Source of the DNA: Boletus sp. NGJ
Lineage: Eukaryota > Basidiomycota > Agaricomycetes > Boletales > Boletaceae
Assembly: GCA_019096195.1 (NCBI GenBank)
Contig: JAGTXK010000091.1
Coordinates: 806,001-870,000, forward strand
DNA length: 64,000 nt
Direction: 5' to 3'
Notes under the pieces: generated by a model
The model's input: only the letters and a program-made list of their open reading frames with translations
Told to the model about the DNA's origin: nothing
Database searches by the model: none
In this document: positions 62,660 to 64,000 of the stretch, piece by piece
How the letters are laid out: each line of letters opens with the position of its first letter
Numbering within the stretch: position 1 is the first letter of the stretch
Made by a program: the position numbers and the translations under genes

Positions 62660-64000
62660 TCACTGTCCAAACGAACTCCCACTTCTTCCTCTCCCCGTCC
62701 AATTTGCACTCAATCCACCTTGCGCCGGACTCCCCTCCCACATTGGCGCAGAATCACTCCTGGACCTTGATCCCACCACCTTGTTAGCCCCTACACCTGG
62801 ACCTGCCGTCGGCGACGACCCACCCGTCAACGATATCGGCGAAGGCAGCTTGGCATCCTCGCCCGCCTCACTCGGCACAATATCCATTTCCTCCCCTCCT
62901 CGCAGGCCCGCGTCCAATCCGTCCTTTAACTTGTCACCCTCGGTTCGCGCGCGCTTCTCCAGTCGTCCGTCACCGTCTGTCTCGAGCGTGAGCGTGATAT
63001 TGGGCTGTCTCGCTGAACGCCCGCCAATATAGCTCAGACTCTTCGAGTGTCCCGGTCCTTGACGGAAAAAGTTGGGGGCGAAATCGGACGTGGTGGGTGA
63101 GGATGACGGTGTGTGCAAGGCATGGGGAAACTGACAGGGATTCGTGGGTATCATGTGCGTATTTGTGTTGGGGTAGGTTTGCGATTCTCGAGATGGGGAT
63201 CGAGAGTGTGAGCCGGGGTACGGCGAGGGTGACGTCGGCGAGGTGATAAAAATGTTTGGTGAATGTGGATGACGCGTAAACAGATGTGGTGAGGGTGAAG
63301 GAGATGGCGAAGGGATCGGGGAAGGAGAAACGTCAAACGACAGAGAGAGCTCGTGAAGCTCTTGCAGAATGCCCGGCGGGACTGATCATCCTGCTCAGCA
63401 TGCAAAAAAAAGGAGGGGCAGATCAAAACGTACCTCCGTCTGGTTCTCGGTCTATGCTCAAACTTACAGCTGCGCCGCCGATCGACGGTGAACCATTAGC
63501 ACCACCTTTTCCGGTAACATCGACCAGCGCCTTGACAACACCGACAAGCTTCTCGACTCTTTTCCTCTCCTTGAAGATCTCGCTTTCTGCCCATTGCTTC
63601 CACTCTTCTCCTCCAAAGGGTTCCCCAGAGAACGCAAAGCCAGGTACGTTCAATCCGCCGCCTGCCCATACGTTAAAGCGTGAACTCTGAGTGTCCCATT
63701 CTTCCCCGCCTTGACCTCCGCCCATACCCATTGTGATACCTGTCATGGGACCACCCCCCATGTGGACATTCATGCCATCCTCATCCTCCCAGTCGACATC
63801 CCTTTCGCCATCATCGCCTCCCAGGTTCGACGACGACCTCGAGTGTGTAAGAACCTGCCCGCCTCCCAAACCGATCTGAGAGTTGGGTGAAATGGACTGC
63901 GAACCTTCAGAGGGTCCCCCGAAATTAGCCGAGATGGTCGCTGGTCCGTGATTGGCTGCAGGTGGCACATGCTGGGGTAAACGGCTGCTCAATGACCTGA
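62660..64000 (-). CDS. C-terminal part of a disordered, probably regulatory protein; 5' part beyond window
   Basis: The frame enters from beyond base 64000. Seen: a Gly/Ser/Pro-rich region (SSNLGGDDGERDVDWEDEDG, MTGITMGMGGGQGGEEWD), a short charged helix EEWKQWAESEIFKERKRVEK LV that could dimerise, an intron near 63350-63430, and a Ser-Pro repeat (SPSPIPSPSPSPSPHLF). A Lys/Glu part (RLEKRARTEGDKLKDGLD) follows, then the end SRSRSDSAPMWEGSPAQG and RGRSGSSFGQ at 62660. Composition and the SDSAP/RSGS ending recall C-termini of basidiomycete heat-shock-factor-like transcription factors, but no DNA-binding domain is inside the window, so the identity is a guess. Confidence 0.45.

Noticed and set aside
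61930-62709. Minus-strand frame of 259 codons with Phe-rich hydrophobic runs
   Set aside because: The Phe runs come from pyrimidine tracts; there is no domain, and no credible introns or start context. It is more likely untranslated sequence.

Overview
The window is nuclear DNA of a filamentous basidiomycete, most likely an Agaricomycete. The evidence is the tight gene packing on both strands, the many 50-70 nt GT-AG introns, fungus-restricted membrane families (DUF6533, DUF6534), a fungal HNH nuclease, and recognisable fungal orthologues (SNT2, NTO1, CDC4, STT3, POLD4/Cdm1, MSD1). No rRNA, tRNA, CRISPR array or retroelement could be supported by eye.

Layout, left to right. (1) 1-7.4 kb: the 3' part of an SNT2-like PHD protein, a decayed copy of the G-patch splicing factor GPATCH1, an HNH nuclease gene and a cytidine deaminase. 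(2) 7.9-15 kb: a USP8/Doa4-type deubiquitinase (-) divergent from an Msd1/SSX2IP coiled-coil protein (+). (3) 15.1-27.9 kb: three tandem FAD monooxygenases of the phenol-2-monooxygenase type, all on the minus strand, followed by POLD4. A mutilated 3' fragment of POLD4 lies between monooxygenases 2 and 3. It shows that the younger pair arose by duplication of a block that included the end of POLD4. (4) 28-39.6 kb: TPR-DnaJ co-chaperone, Cdc4-like F-box/WD40 protein, GNAT acetyltransferase, a broken DUF6534 gene, a UBL-WLM metalloprotease, mitochondrial enoyl-CoA hydratase and a NAA50-like acetyltransferase. (5) 39.6-43 kb: a gene-poor stretch with a 135-bp palindromic MITE, then a DUF6533 membrane protein. 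(6) 43.2-64 kb: NTO1 (PHD-bromodomain-PWWP), a RanBP3-like protein, STT3, an RDEL-tailed protein disulfide isomerase, a MATE transporter, an agmatinase with a signal peptide, 2.5 kb without a recognisable gene, and the 3' part of a disordered, probably regulatory protein.

Functionally this is mostly conserved housekeeping: chromatin (SNT2, NTO1), ubiquitin (USP8-like, CDC4, UBL-WLM), ER glycosylation and folding (adjacent STT3 and PDI) and DNA replication or repair (POLD4, WLM). The accessory parts are the monooxygenase array, the HNH gene, the DUF6533/6534 genes and the MITE. I found no clearly new system. The most informative signals are the POLD4 fragment inside the monooxygenase array, the GPATCH1 remnant, and the MITE. 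Intron boundaries were placed by eye from GT/AG signals and protein continuity, so exon edges are approximate.
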